This document shows positions 33,001-42,971 of a DNA stretch of 64,000 nt, piece after piece (the stretch's first letter is position 1; every line of letters begins with the position of its first letter). A program made the position numbers and the translations under genes. This DNA is from Streptomyces hawaiiensis (GTDB taxonomy: Bacteria > Actinomycetota > Actinomycetes > Streptomycetales > Streptomycetaceae). The notes under the pieces are model-generated. The model had not been told where the DNA came from and ran no database searches. It saw only the letters and a program-made list of their open reading frames with translations. The stretch is from assembly GCF_004803895.1 (NCBI RefSeq), contig NZ_CP021978.1, positions 5,828,001-5,892,000 on the forward strand, given 5' to 3'.

Positions 33001-34170
33001 ATGGGTGAGTCCCTCACCGAATCCAGGACGAAGACCGCGTTGCCCGCCCCCGGTGGGCAGCGCGGCGCCGAGCCCCGGCAGGCGGCCGGGGCTGCGGAAA
33101 GGCGGGTGCCCATCGGGACGCAGCGGGACGGCGGGCCGGCACCGGCCGAAGGGCACGAGGCGGTCATGCTGCTGGAGCGGGCCCGGGCAGAGGTCGACCC
33201 GGTGCTGCGGGCCGCGCTCGGCTCGCTGCCCGGGCCGATGCGCCGGATCGCGCAGTACCACTTCGGCTGGGAACAGGCCGACGGCACCCCGGCGGAGGGG
33301 GGCTCCGGCAAGGCGATCCGGCCCGCGCTGGTCCTCGCGGCGGCGGCAGCCCTCGGCGGGCCCGAGGCGCGGGCGGGGGCGGCCCGGGCGGCCGCCGCGG
33401 TGGAGCTCGTCCACAACTTCACACTGCTGCACGACGACGTGATGGACCGGGACGCCACCCGCCGTCACCGGCCCACCGTGTGGTCCGTGTTCGGCGACGC
33501 CGACGCGATCCTCGCCGGGGACACCCTGCAGGCTCTGGCGCTGCGGCTGCTCGCCCAGGATCCGCACCCGGCGTCCCGGGCCGCCGCCGCCCGGCTCGCG
33601 GACTGCGTGGTCGAACTGTGCGCGGGGCAGCACGCGGACACGGCCATGGAGCGGTGCGCCCCCAGTGAGGTCACGCTCGACGAGGTGCTCGCCATGGCGG
33701 AGGCCAAGACGGGCGCCCTGCTCGGGAGCGCCTGCGCGATCGGCGGCCTGTACGCGGGCGCCTCGGACGAGGAAGTGGCGGCGCTGGACGCGTTCGGCCG
33801 GGAGGCCGGGCTCGCCTTCCAGCTCATCGACGACGTCATCGGCATATGGGGTGACCCGCGCCGCACCGGCAAGCCCGCCGGTGCCGACCTGGCCGCCCGG
33901 AAGAAGTCGCTGCCGGTGGTGGCGGCCTTCGCCTCCGGCACACCGGCGGCGGCCGAACTCGCCGAACTGTACGTACGCCCCAGCGAGAAGGAGGACCTGG
34001 ACCACATCGCCCTGACCGTGGAGCGCGCGGGTGGCCGTGACTGGGCTCAGGGCCAGGCTGCCGACCGCATGGCCCGTGCGATGCAGCAGCTGGCCCGAGC
34101 GGTGCCGGACCCGGAGACGGCGGGCGGCCTGCTGGCCCTCGCCGAGTTCGTGACACGGCGCAGCAGTTGA
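33001..34170 (+). CDS. Polyprenyl diphosphate synthase, probable encapsulin cargo
   Basis: A 389-residue trans-isoprenyl synthase (farnesyl/geranylgeranyl type) that condenses isopentenyl diphosphate onto allylic diphosphates. The two Asp-rich motifs are LLHDDVMDRDATRR (FARM) and FQLIDDVIGIWGD (SARM), with GKAIRPALVL supplying the diphosphate-binding Arg. A Phe five residues before the first motif suggests a short-chain product, C15 or C20. The N-terminal 50-55 residues are Gly/Pro/Ala-rich and lack predicted structure (ALPAPGGQRG, PIGTQRDGGPAPA). In Family 2B systems such tails target the cargo into the shell. The gene follows the shell gene by 105 bases, probably in one operon. Confidence 0.9.
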   Translation: MGESLTESRTKTALPAPGGQRGAEPRQAAGAAERRVPIGTQRDGGPAPAEGHEAVMLLERARAEVDPVLRAALGSLPGPMRRIAQYHFGWEQADGTPAEGGSGKAIRPALVLAAAAALGGPEARAGAARAAAAVELVHNFTLLHDDVMDRDATRRHRPTVWSVFGDADAILAGDTLQALALRLLAQDPHPASRAAAARLADCVVELCAGQHADTAMERCAPSEVTLDEVLAMAEAKTGALLGSACAIGGLYAGASDEEVAALDAFGREAGLAFQLIDDVIGIWGDPRRTGKPAGADLAARKKSLPVVAAFASGTPAAAELAELYVRPSEKEDLDHIALTVERAGGRDWAQGQAADRMARAMQQLARAVPDPETAGGLLALAEFVTRRSS

Positions 34171-34430
34171 CGGCCGACGCTAGTGGACGGCTCGCAGCAG
34201 CAGCCGGCCCGCAGCGGTTGGCGGCCTGCGGCAGTTGTCGGCCGACGGCAGTCAACGGCTGCAGTGGTGGCCCGCCGAGAACAGCCGTCGGCCGCCGGTG
34301 GCCGATGACCGACCGCAGCTGACGGCTGTCAGCGCCGATGGCCCACCGCAGCTGACGGCCGCCAGAAGTCGATGACCGGCAGGAGTCGACGGCCGGCAGG
34401 AGTCGACGGCCGGCAAGTCGGCGATGGGCT
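34171..34430. repeat. Degenerate direct-repeat block after the prenyl synthase
   Basis: About 260 bases made of variants of GCAGTTGACGGC / GCAGCTGACGGC / GGCAGGAGTCGACGG. The last part has two perfect tandem copies of a 17-base unit, GGCAGGAGTCGACGGCC (near 34379-34412), plus a partial third. No start-stop ORF with Streptomyces codon bias covers it. It looks like slippage-driven expansion of a short motif. Confidence 0.75.
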
Positions 34431-34691
34431 GCACCAGTGACGTCCCTTCGGGCGACCGAAGGGCAGGATCCCGGAGCGCCGGGGCCGTGCGGCTCCTGAC
34501 CCCGCACGGTCACCGGCCTCCGGTCGGCGGGTCCCGCACTGCCCCACGGTGTGCGGGGCCCGCCCTCTTCGCGCATCGGTCGACTTTGGGCAAATGTTCG
34601 ATCGAATCCCGCCAAGATCTTGCGCGCACCCCTCCGCAAAGGCCAACCCCCCTACGATCAACGCCCGTCGGGACGAGCGAAGGGGCGGGGC
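34431..34691 (+). other. Upstream region of the GNAT gene, no gene seen
   Basis: The leading part is GC-rich. Around 34577-34650 there is a less GC-rich segment (GGGCAAATGTTCGATCGAATCC) that probably carries the promoter of the following gene. Short open frames here lack ribosome sites. Confidence 0.45.
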
Positions 34692-35318
34692 ATGGGTGTG
34701 GCCATCCGGACGGCGGGCGAAGGGGACCGGGAGCTGATCGTCCGGCTTCTGGACGAGGCGTTCCAGGACGACCCCGTAAGCGGCTGGGTGTTCCCCGGCG
34801 CGGAGGACCGCCGTGCCAAGCACCCCGGGCTCATGGCCGCCTTCACCGACATCGTGCTCGCGGCCGGCCGTATCGACGTCACGGAGGACGGCTCGGCCTG
34901 CGCGCTGTGGCTCTCCGTGCCCGCAGGCGAGGGTCACGACGACCATGACGCCGAGGACGAAGGACCGGCCCAGGTGCGGGAGGCCGTCGACCCGGACAAC
35001 GAGCGCATTGAGAGGATCGGCCGGCTGACGGCCGCCATCCATCCCACCGGGCGGGCCCACGAGTACCTGTGGATGATCGGTGTGGCCCCCGGCCGCCAGG
35101 GCGAGGGCCTCGGCACCGCGCTCGTCGAGGCCGTCCTCGACCGCTGCGACCGTGAGGGGCTGCCCGCCTACCTGGAGGCCAGCAACGCCCGCAGCCGCAA
35201 ACTGTACGAGCGCCTCGGCTTCGAGCCCGCCGGCCCGGTCCTCGACCTGCCGGACGGCCCGTCGATGTGGCCCATGTGGCGCGAGCCCAGGCCGCAGCGA
35301 CCCGCCCGGGCCCTGTAG
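34692..35318 (+). CDS. GNAT-family N-acetyltransferase
   Basis: A 208-residue acyl-CoA-dependent acetyltransferase of unknown substrate. The N-terminal strand is VAIRTAGEGDRELIVRLLDE, and the CoA pyrophosphate loop is VAPGRQGEGLGTALVEAVL (R/Q-x-x-G-x-G). The late family motif is YLEASNARSRKLYERLGFEP. A His/Asp-rich acidic loop, EGHDDHDAEDEG, interrupts the fold near residue 80. The ATG at 34692 has AAGGGGCGGGGC upstream. It lies 520 bases after the encapsulin cargo gene on the same strand, so a functional link is possible but the repeat-filled gap argues for its own promoter. Confidence 0.85.
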   Translation: MGVAIRTAGEGDRELIVRLLDEAFQDDPVSGWVFPGAEDRRAKHPGLMAAFTDIVLAAGRIDVTEDGSACALWLSVPAGEGHDDHDAEDEGPAQVREAVDPDNERIERIGRLTAAIHPTGRAHEYLWMIGVAPGRQGEGLGTALVEAVLDRCDREGLPAYLEASNARSRKLYERLGFEPAGPVLDLPDGPSMWPMWREPRPQRPARAL

Positions 35319-35968
35319 CGGGAGTGACCTCGGGGGTTCCGTCCCGCCCGGCCTCCTCCGGCAGGATCGTCGCCACGATCCGCGCCACCGGCCCGTACGG
35401 CACGCCCACCCCGGGACAGGGCGCCCACCAGCACGCCCGGCTGGGTCGGATGCTCCAGCGAGCAGCCCGAGCATGGCCGGATAGGGCACGGGCGACGGAC
35501 TCCTCACAGCCGGGGAGCCCGGCCGTGCGGTAAAACTCCATGGACTCCATGAGGTCGTGCCTGAAGGCCGTGACCAGCGAGCGGTCCTTTCCTTCGGCCG
35601 GGACATCAGGTCGGCGACCTGCCGGGGTCGGGCGCGAGCCGTACGTGCACGCGGGTGCCGATCTGGCACACGCGGGTCGGCGCGTCCGGTGACGTAGTCG
35701 GAGGCGGTGCCGCAGGTACTCCGGCCTCCCCGCCCGCCGCGCGGAACGTCAGCCCGCGCGCCCCACGCGCGCGATCAACCTCGACGACGACGACGGCGGC
35801 GTCGGCGTCGGCGTCGGCGTCGGCGAGCGTGGCCGGGTGCCGGGGTGCCGATCACGCGGAGCCCCTTCTCTCACTTTCGCCGGGCGCCGTAAAACCCTTG
35901 CGACCACTACGAGAGAAGTACTACAACTGAAGTCGTTACAGTGGCAGCGCCTACGGAAAGAGACCGGC
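35319..35968. other. 650-base gap without a callable gene, possible gene remnant
   Basis: Minus-strand pieces look protein-like but sit in different frames: VCQIGTRVHVRLAPDPG (about 35660-35610), then SLVTAFRHDLMESMEFYR (about 35580-35527), then VPYGPVARIVATILPEE (about 35412-35360). None has an intact start-to-stop frame with a recognisable fold, so this may be a decayed gene. Bases 35797-35826 carry a GGCGTC hexamer array. The promoter of the next gene (ACTACGAGAGAAGTACTACA region) is at the right end. Confidence 0.4.
35797..35826. repeat. Hexamer tandem repeat (GGCGTC)4-5
   Basis: Four perfect copies and flanking partial copies, just after a run of GAC triplets. It resembles the hexamer array at 20730 in unit length and size. 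Confidence 0.8.
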
Positions 35969-36553
35969 TTGCGAAAGCTCACGTATTACATCGCTTGTTC
36001 CCTCGACGGCTTCATCGGCGACCCGGGCGGCGACGGATCGGCGATGGTCCGTTTCGTCGACGAGGAGTTCCTCGCCTTCCTCAAGGCGGAATATCCGGAG
36101 ACCGTACCCACCCACGGCCGCCGGGCCCTCGGCTTCGACGACCTGCCGAACAGACGGTTCGACACCATCATCCAGGGGCGGGGCAGCTACGACCTGGCCT
36201 TGAAGGAAGGCAACACCAGCCCCTACGCCCATCTGCGCGAGTACGTCGCCTCCAGCACCCTGACGGAGTCGCCCGACCCGAACGTGGAGATCATCGCGGA
36301 CGACCTGGTCGGCAAGGTCCGCGAACTGAAGGCGGAGGAGGGAGACTTCGGCATCTACCTGTGCGGCGGCTCGAAGGTCGCCGGTGAGCTGCTCGACGAG
36401 ATCGACGAGCTCGTCATCAAGACCTACCCCCTGGTGTACGGCTCGGGCATGCCGATGTTCGCCGCGGGGTTCGCGCTCTCGGAGTTCACTTTGGAGTCGG
36501 CGCGCACGTTCGGCAACGGCGCTGTGGTGCGCGTGTACAGCAGGAAGCGCTGA
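35969..36553 (+). CDS. RibD C-terminal / dihydrofolate reductase-like family protein
   Basis: A 194-residue member of the RibD_C superfamily: an NADPH-binding reductase fold related to DHFR and the riboflavin enzyme RibD, with unknown substrate. Family strings are LTYYIACSLDGFIGDPGG at the N-terminus, QGRGSYDLAL in the middle, and GIYLCGGSKVAGELLDEID (nucleotide-binding GG) followed by LPLVYG-like YPLVYGSGMPMF. The start is a TTG at 35969 with GGAAAGAGA 6 bases upstream. No in-frame ATG or GTG is as well placed, and family members begin with this same strand. It is a single gene followed 26 bases later by a small zinc protein. Confidence 0.82.
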   Translation: MRKLTYYIACSLDGFIGDPGGDGSAMVRFVDEEFLAFLKAEYPETVPTHGRRALGFDDLPNRRFDTIIQGRGSYDLALKEGNTSPYAHLREYVASSTLTESPDPNVEIIADDLVGKVRELKAEEGDFGIYLCGGSKVAGELLDEIDELVIKTYPLVYGSGMPMFAAGFALSEFTLESARTFGNGAVVRVYSRKR

Positions 36554-36579
36554 GCCCTCGACCGGCCTACTCTGAGGAG

Positions 36580-36855
36580 ATGGGCAGCGAAGAAGCCGTC
36601 TGTCCCGGCTGCGGACAGTCAGTGGAAACGGTCGTCCGGCGTCACAAGACGCTGGGCGCCTGGGTCCCGCGCTGGGTGGCGGGCCCGTGCCGCAACCCCG
36701 AGTGCGGGGACCGCGACGCGGAAGACGCCGACAGCGGCCACACCGTCGAAGGCACTCGCCGCGGGCAAGCCTCCGCGGCCCCCGGGAAAGCCGCCCCGCC
36801 CGCCACGCCCAAGCCTGACCCGGCCCGCGGAGAAAGCGCCGCGAAAAACTCCTGA
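36580..36855 (+). CDS. Small zinc-ribbon-like protein
   Basis: A 91-residue protein with two Cys pairs, CPGCGQ near the N-terminus and CRNPEC about 30 residues later, spaced as in a zinc ribbon. The second half is Ala/Pro/Lys-rich and disordered. GAGGAG abuts the ATG at 36580, which is too close for an ordinary ribosome site, so the true start could differ. No catalytic residues are seen. It precedes the YCII-ECF sigma pair by 85 bases but has no obvious functional link. Confidence 0.6.
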   Translation: MGSEEAVCPGCGQSVETVVRRHKTLGAWVPRWVAGPCRNPECGDRDAEDADSGHTVEGTRRGQASAAPGKAAPPATPKPDPARGESAAKNS

Positions 36856-36940
36856 GCCCGTGTCGAGATGCGCGGCCCGGCTCCGACGTCCCCTGTGAAG
36901 AGCCGCCCACCGGGGTGGCGAGAGCCGAAGGAGCGGACTG

Positions 36941-37354
36941 ATGAAGTACCTGGTCATGGTGCAGGGCACGCAGGCGGACTACGAAGCCATGCGCGGCAAG
37001 GCGTCGGCGAACTCCCCGGCCTGGAGCGCGGAGGAGTTGCAGGCCATGTTCGCCTACATGGGTGCCATCAACAACGACCTGGCCGAGACGGGCGAGCTCG
37101 TCGACGGACAGGGCCTGGCCGAGCCGGCGCAGAGCCGGCACGTCACCCTCGGTGACGACGGCAAGGCCGTGATCACCGACGGGCCGTACGGCGAGACCAA
37201 GGAGCTGCTGGCCGGCTACTGGGTCCTGGAGTGCGAGAGCCTGGAGCGGGTCACGGAGATCGCCGACCGTGTCGCCCGCTGCCCCCAGCCGGCCGGCGCA
37301 CCCGACTACCCGGTCGTGATCCGTCCGATCATGGACGGTTCCGGGGACATCTGA
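36941..37354 (+). CDS. YCII/DGPF-domain protein, partner of ECF42 sigma factor
   Basis: A 137-residue YCII-related protein with the hallmark DGPYGETKELLAGYWVLE and an N-terminal KYLVMVQG strand. DGPF/YCII proteins form small ferredoxin-like dimers of unknown activity and are nearly always encoded beside ECF42-group sigma factors, as here. The ATG at 36941 follows GAAGGAGCGG at good spacing. The sigma gene starts 29 bases after its stop, on the same strand. By group knowledge the sigma factor often activates the promoter of the DGPF gene. Confidence 0.88.
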   Translation: MKYLVMVQGTQADYEAMRGKASANSPAWSAEELQAMFAYMGAINNDLAETGELVDGQGLAEPAQSRHVTLGDDGKAVITDGPYGETKELLAGYWVLECESLERVTEIADRVARCPQPAGAPDYPVVIRPIMDGSGDI

Positions 37355-37383
37355 GGGCCGGGCCGACGCCGAGGGACGCGCCG

Positions 37384-38640
<1,257 letters not shown>

Positions 38641-38892
38641 GTGTGGGACATGGGCGCACCGGGGGAGCGGCGTCGCACCGTGTGGCGCAGGGTGGTGATC
38701 GCGTGGGTGCTGGTCGTGGCCGTCGCGGGCGGGTTGACGCTGTGGATGCAGGGCGCGGCAGAGCCTCGGGGGCCGTACGTCTGGGAGCAGACGAAGCCCG
38801 ACGAGACACCGGACCTGCCGCCTTGCCCGTCGCCGCCTGAGGAAGCCGGGGCCGCCGACTGCGCGTACGGTACCTGGACCGGGGGCTCCTGA
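38641..38892 (+). CDS. Small membrane-anchored or secreted protein
   Basis: An 83-residue protein from GTG 38641 (80 from ATG 38650). A basic N-terminus (GERRRTVWRR) is followed by one hydrophobic helix (VVIAWVLVVAVAGGLTLWM), then a Pro/Glu-rich outer part with two Cys (PPCPSPPEEAGAADCAYG) that could form a disulfide. Neither start has a ribosome site, since the heptamer array occupies the upstream bases. No family recognised; convergent with the VOC gene. Confidence 0.5.
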   Translation: MWDMGAPGERRRTVWRRVVIAWVLVVAVAGGLTLWMQGAAEPRGPYVWEQTKPDETPDLPPCPSPPEEAGAADCAYGTWTGGS

Positions 38893-38914
38893 CGGATCGT
38901 CGCGGCGTAGCCCC

Positions 38915-39649
38915 CTAGCCGCGCAGCCCGCCCGTCTCCGGGTCCCGGGTCGTCAGGCAGTACGTGCCGCCCGCCGGGTCGCGCATCACCGTCCAGCCGG
39001 AGAAGCCGGCCACGAAGACGGCCCCGAGTTCCTCGTGCCGCGCCCGGGTCGCCGCGACGTCCGCGCAGGCGAGGTCGAGGTGGGCGGCGGCCGGGCGCCC
39101 CTCGCCGAGGCGTTGCAGCAGCAGACGGACCGGCAGGCCGGGCGGCGGCTTGACCACGTGGAACTCCGGGAGGGAGCCCGGCAGCGACTCCCAGCCGTCG
39201 AGCAGCGCGCTCCAGAAAGCGACTTCCGTGCCGTAGGCCGAGGCCGGGACGTCCAGGCACACCTGGTCGAGCCGGCTGCCCCGCACCACACCCGGCCGTG
39301 AGGCCTGCCCGCGCCAGGGGTCCGCGCAGAACAGCTGCCCGCCGGGCGAGCGCAGCACGACGAGCGACCCGAGGTCGGCCGCCACACTCGCGCCGAGCCG
39401 TACCGCGGCGGCGGCGAACTCCGGTACGTCGTCCACACAGAAGTCGATGTGCGCACCACCCGGGCCCGGACCGACCGCCTGCACCTTCAGGCACGCGTCG
39501 GCGCCGTCGGGGAGCAGGGTGACGAACTCGTCGTGTTCCCCGCGCGGTTCGGACAGGCGGGTGTCCGTGACCGCCGTCCAGAAGTCGCAGGCGGCGCCGA
39601 AGGCCTCACGCGGGCGGTCGATGAAGGCGTATGTCCAGCTGATCCTCAT
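38915..39649 (-). CDS. Two-domain VOC (glyoxalase/bleomycin-resistance fold) protein
   Basis: A 244-residue protein with two tandem VOC domains (about 1-115 and 125-240). Each has the beta-alpha-beta-beta-beta pattern, with strands such as HIDFCVDDVPEFAAAAVRLG and HLDLACADVAATRARHEELG, and closing strands LVVLRSPGGQLFCAD and WTVMRDPAGGTYCL. Such proteins are metal-dependent dioxygenases, lyases or drug-binding proteins; the substrate is not predictable here. The ATG at 39649 (MRISWTYAFIDRP) is chosen; the upstream open frame has no start signal. Divergent from the PiT transporter gene by 105 bases. Confidence 0.8.
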   Translation of the reverse strand: MRISWTYAFIDRPREAFGAACDFWTAVTDTRLSEPRGEHDEFVTLLPDGADACLKVQAVGPGPGGAHIDFCVDDVPEFAAAAVRLGASVAADLGSLVVLRSPGGQLFCADPWRGQASRPGVVRGSRLDQVCLDVPASAYGTEVAFWSALLDGWESLPGSLPEFHVVKPPPGLPVRLLLQRLGEGRPAAAHLDLACADVAATRARHEELGAVFVAGFSGWTVMRDPAGGTYCLTTRDPETGGLRG

Positions 39650-39754
39650 GGGCGCGATCGTAGAGGGCACGCGTCGCCGCCACCCGCGTGAACCTTGACC
39701 GGCCTTTGCCGCACCGTTCCCCGTCCATTGGCCTGCGCTTGTTTGCATTCAGGA

Positions 39755-40909
<1,155 letters not shown>

Positions 40910-40926
40910 GCGACGGGAAGTCGGAC

Positions 40927-41160
40927 ATGCATCTGGACTGGACCGCACTCGGCCAGGTCGCCGCGGTGAGCGTCGGCGCCACCGTCGCCGTGGTCGTCGT
41001 CTTCGCCCTCGGCGTCCTCGGCCTCGCCCGGCTGGAGGGCACGCGCGCACAGCGGGGCGGCACTTTCGCCCTCGGCCTCACGCAGGCCACCCTGTGCTTC
41101 CTCGCCTGCACGGCCGTGGTGGCGTACGGGATCTATCTGATCGTCCCTCAGTTCCACTAG
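40927..41160 (+). CDS. Small two-span membrane protein, PiT partner
   Basis: A 77-residue protein with two hydrophobic helices (about 8-31 and 46-70), joined by a basic loop LARLEGTRAQRGG. GGGAAG lies about 9 bases before the ATG at 40927. Its tight linkage (17 bases) to the phosphate transporter suggests a partner or regulator of transport, though no function is known to me. A strong hairpin 108 bases downstream ends the unit. Confidence 0.75.
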   Translation: MHLDWTALGQVAAVSVGATVAVVVVFALGVLGLARLEGTRAQRGGTFALGLTQATLCFLACTAVVAYGIYLIVPQFH

Positions 41161-41267
41161 TGGCCGGCTCATCGTGGTGCTGATCGGTATCTGGCGAAGC
41201 CACAACGCCAAAAAGGGAACCGGAGGGCCGGGGGAGTAGCGACGCGGCTCTGCCCGGCAGGTGACGA

Positions 41268-41307
41268 CGGTGGGCCCCGTACCCGGTAACGGATACGGGG
41301 CCCACCG
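41268..41307. terminator. Strong bidirectional terminator between the pit unit and sodN
   Basis: CGGTGGGCCCCGTA (41268-41281) pairs perfectly with TACGGGGCCCACCG (41294-41307) around a 12-base loop, followed by TCTTCTCTT on the plus strand. It sits between convergent transcription units. Confidence 0.9.
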
Positions 41308-41373
41308 TCTTCTCTTGCACCGGTAGACGGCCTGACCAGCGGAAATCGAAGGTCAGGCGACCTAGAGGAAGAC

Positions 41374-41769
41374 TCAAGCCTTCTTGGTCTCCCAGAAGAT
41401 CTTGTCGATCTGGGCGATGTAGTCCAGCGCCTTCTGGCCGGTGGCCGGGTCCGTCGAGCCCTTGGCGGCCGAGAGGGCCTTCAGGGTGTCGTTGACCAGC
41501 TGGTGCAGCTCCGGGTACTTCTCGAAGTGCGGGGGCTTGAAGTAGTCGCTCCAGAGCACCGAGACGTGGTGCTTGGCGAGCTCGGCACGCTGCTCCTTGA
41601 TGACGGTGGCGCGTGCCTGGAAGTGCGGGTCGTCGTTGGCGGCCATCTTGTCCTGCACGGCCTTCACCGACTCCGCCTCGATGCGGGCCTGGGCGGGGTC
41701 GTACACACCGCAGGGAAGGTCGCAGTGCGCACTGACCTTGACCTTGGGGGCAAACAGGCGGGAAAGCAT
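41374..41769 (-). CDS. sodN: Nickel superoxide dismutase precursor
   Basis: Dismutes superoxide in the cytoplasm using nickel. The 131-residue precursor has a 14-residue leader (MLSRLFAPKVKVSA) that must be cut off to free His15, the start of the nickel hook HCDLPCGVYDPAQ. His1, Cys2 and Cys6 of the mature 117-residue protein bind Ni. The rest is the four-helix bundle ending FWETKKA. The ATG at 41769 has GAGGAAGGA upstream. The maturation protease SodX is encoded divergently 145 bases away. In S. coelicolor nickel controls sodN against the iron enzyme sodF through Nur and a small RNA from sodF that pairs with the sodN leader. Confidence 0.97.
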   Translation of the reverse strand: MLSRLFAPKVKVSAHCDLPCGVYDPAQARIEAESVKAVQDKMAANDDPHFQARATVIKEQRAELAKHHVSVLWSDYFKPPHFEKYPELHQLVNDTLKALSAAKGSTDPATGQKALDYIAQIDKIFWETKKA

Positions 41770-41914
41770 GGAGCATTCCTTCCTCGTGATCGTCTTCTCA
41801 CAGGGGACATTACTCCGTGAGGGACGGCTTTTGGCGGGTGCCCCCATGGGCTTAGGACAAAAGTCCGGGGTGAGACTGAGACTGGTGGACGAAGAACCGG
41901 GGAGGTGCCGGGTG

Positions 41915-42349
41915 ATGCCGGAGCTGTCGCAGGAGTCCGAGCGGGGGAGGCCCGCCCCGCCCTTCGGGGTCGCCGAGGTGACCGGGCCGTCCATGGTGCC
42001 CACGCTGTACCACGGGGACCGGCTCCTGGTGCACTACGGGGCCCGGGTCAGGCCTGGGGACGTCGTCGTGCTGCGGCACCCGTTCCAGCAGGACCTGCTG
42101 GTGGTCAAGCGGGTCGCCCAGCGGCGCGAGAGCGGCTGGTGGGTGCTCGGGGACAACGCGTACGCCGGCGGCGACAGCACCGACTACGGCGTCGTGCCCG
42201 ACGACCTGGTGCTGGGGCGGGTCCGGTTCCGCTACCGGCCGCGCAGGCCCGGCCGGCGGTCGCCCTGGGCGCTGCTGGGCTGGGTGCTGTCGGCCGCCAG
42301 GCCGGTCTTCTCCGACCGGTCGGCCGCCAGGCGTTTGCGGGCCCGGTAG
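41915..42349 (+). CDS. sodX: SodX, nickel-SOD maturation protease (S26 signal-peptidase-like)
   Basis: A 144-residue serine/lysine protease that trims the SodN leader. The catalytic Ser is in VTGPSMVPTLYHGDRLLV, and the Lys in DLLVVKRVAQR. The later conserved box is LGDNAYAGGDSTDYG. It lacks the usual membrane anchor of signal peptidases, fitting its cytoplasmic substrate. The ATG at 41915 (or GTG at 41912) follows GGGGAGGTG. Divergent from sodN. The last 118 bases lie antisense over the 3' end of the CGNR regulator gene. Confidence 0.93.
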   Translation: MPELSQESERGRPAPPFGVAEVTGPSMVPTLYHGDRLLVHYGARVRPGDVVVLRHPFQQDLLVVKRVAQRRESGWWVLGDNAYAGGDSTDYGVVPDDLVLGRVRFRYRPRRPGRRSPWALLGWVLSAARPVFSDRSAARRLRAR

Positions 42350-42882
42350 GCCGCCACGTTGGCGCGGGTCGCGCAGCGGTCGGAGCAGTAGCGCCGGGAG
42401 CGGTTGGTGGAGGTGTCGAGGTAGGCGTTGCGGCAGGGCGGCGCCTCGCACAGGCCGAGCCGGTCCACGCCGTACTCGGTCAGGTGGAACGCCAGGCCCA
42501 TCGCCGCGATCGCCGCGTAGCCCGCGGTGGCGTTCGACGGATGGTCCGCCAGGTGCATGTGCCACAGGGGGCTGCCGTCGTCGTCACGGAAGTCGTGCCC
42601 GGAGATCTGCGGGCTGACCGGGAACTCCAGCAGCAGCGAATTCAGCAGGTCGACGGCGAGCCTCTCGTCGCCCGAGTCGGCCGCCTCGAAGACCGCGCGC
42701 AGCCGGGCCCGGACCGAGCGGAAGCGGGTCACGTCCGCGTCGGTGGCGCGGCGGGCCGCCGACTGGCTGGGCCCGAACAGATCGCGGACGGCCTCGACCG
42801 ACGTCAGGGCGTCCTTGCCCCGGGCCGGTTCGTCGGTGTTGACGAGGCGCACGGCGTAGTCCGAGTAATAGGCCAGTTCCAC
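42232..42882 (-). CDS. CGNR zinc-finger (ABATE-domain) putative regulator
   Basis: A 216-residue protein of the CGNR family, putative stress-responsive transcription factors. The N-terminal ABATE domain spans about 1-140 (VRLVNTDEPARGKDALTS), and the C-terminal treble-clef finger is CEAPPCRNAYLDTSTNRSR followed by YCSDRCATRANVAAYRARKR. The family name-giving CGNR has become CRNA here. The ATG at 42882 gives the standard start. The last 40 codons lie opposite the end of sodX, so the two genes converge and overlap by 118 bases. Confidence 0.85.
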   Translation of the reverse strand: MELAYYSDYAVRLVNTDEPARGKDALTSVEAVRDLFGPSQSAARRATDADVTRFRSVRARLRAVFEAADSGDERLAVDLLNSLLLEFPVSPQISGHDFRDDDGSPLWHMHLADHPSNATAGYAAIAAMGLAFHLTEYGVDRLGLCEAPPCRNAYLDTSTNRSRRYCSDRCATRANVAAYRARKRLAADRSEKTGLAADSTQPSSAQGDRRPGLRGR

Positions 42883-42971
42883 TTGTAGTCCTTACGGAGG
42901 GGCTGGGGTGTCGTGAGCGCGCACTTGTAACAGCTGATGATGCTTCCAGGGTATTACGAGGGAGGGGCCCG

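Noticed and set aside
31465..34005. An 846-codon minus-strand open frame opposite the encapsulin and prenyl synthase genes
   Set aside because: Shadow frame; both plus-strand proteins are full-length family members with conserved motifs.
35655..35930. A 91-codon plus-strand ORF rich in Ala/Ser/Thr
   Set aside because: Its middle is the translated hexamer array (SASASASAS), it has no ribosome site and no conserved look.
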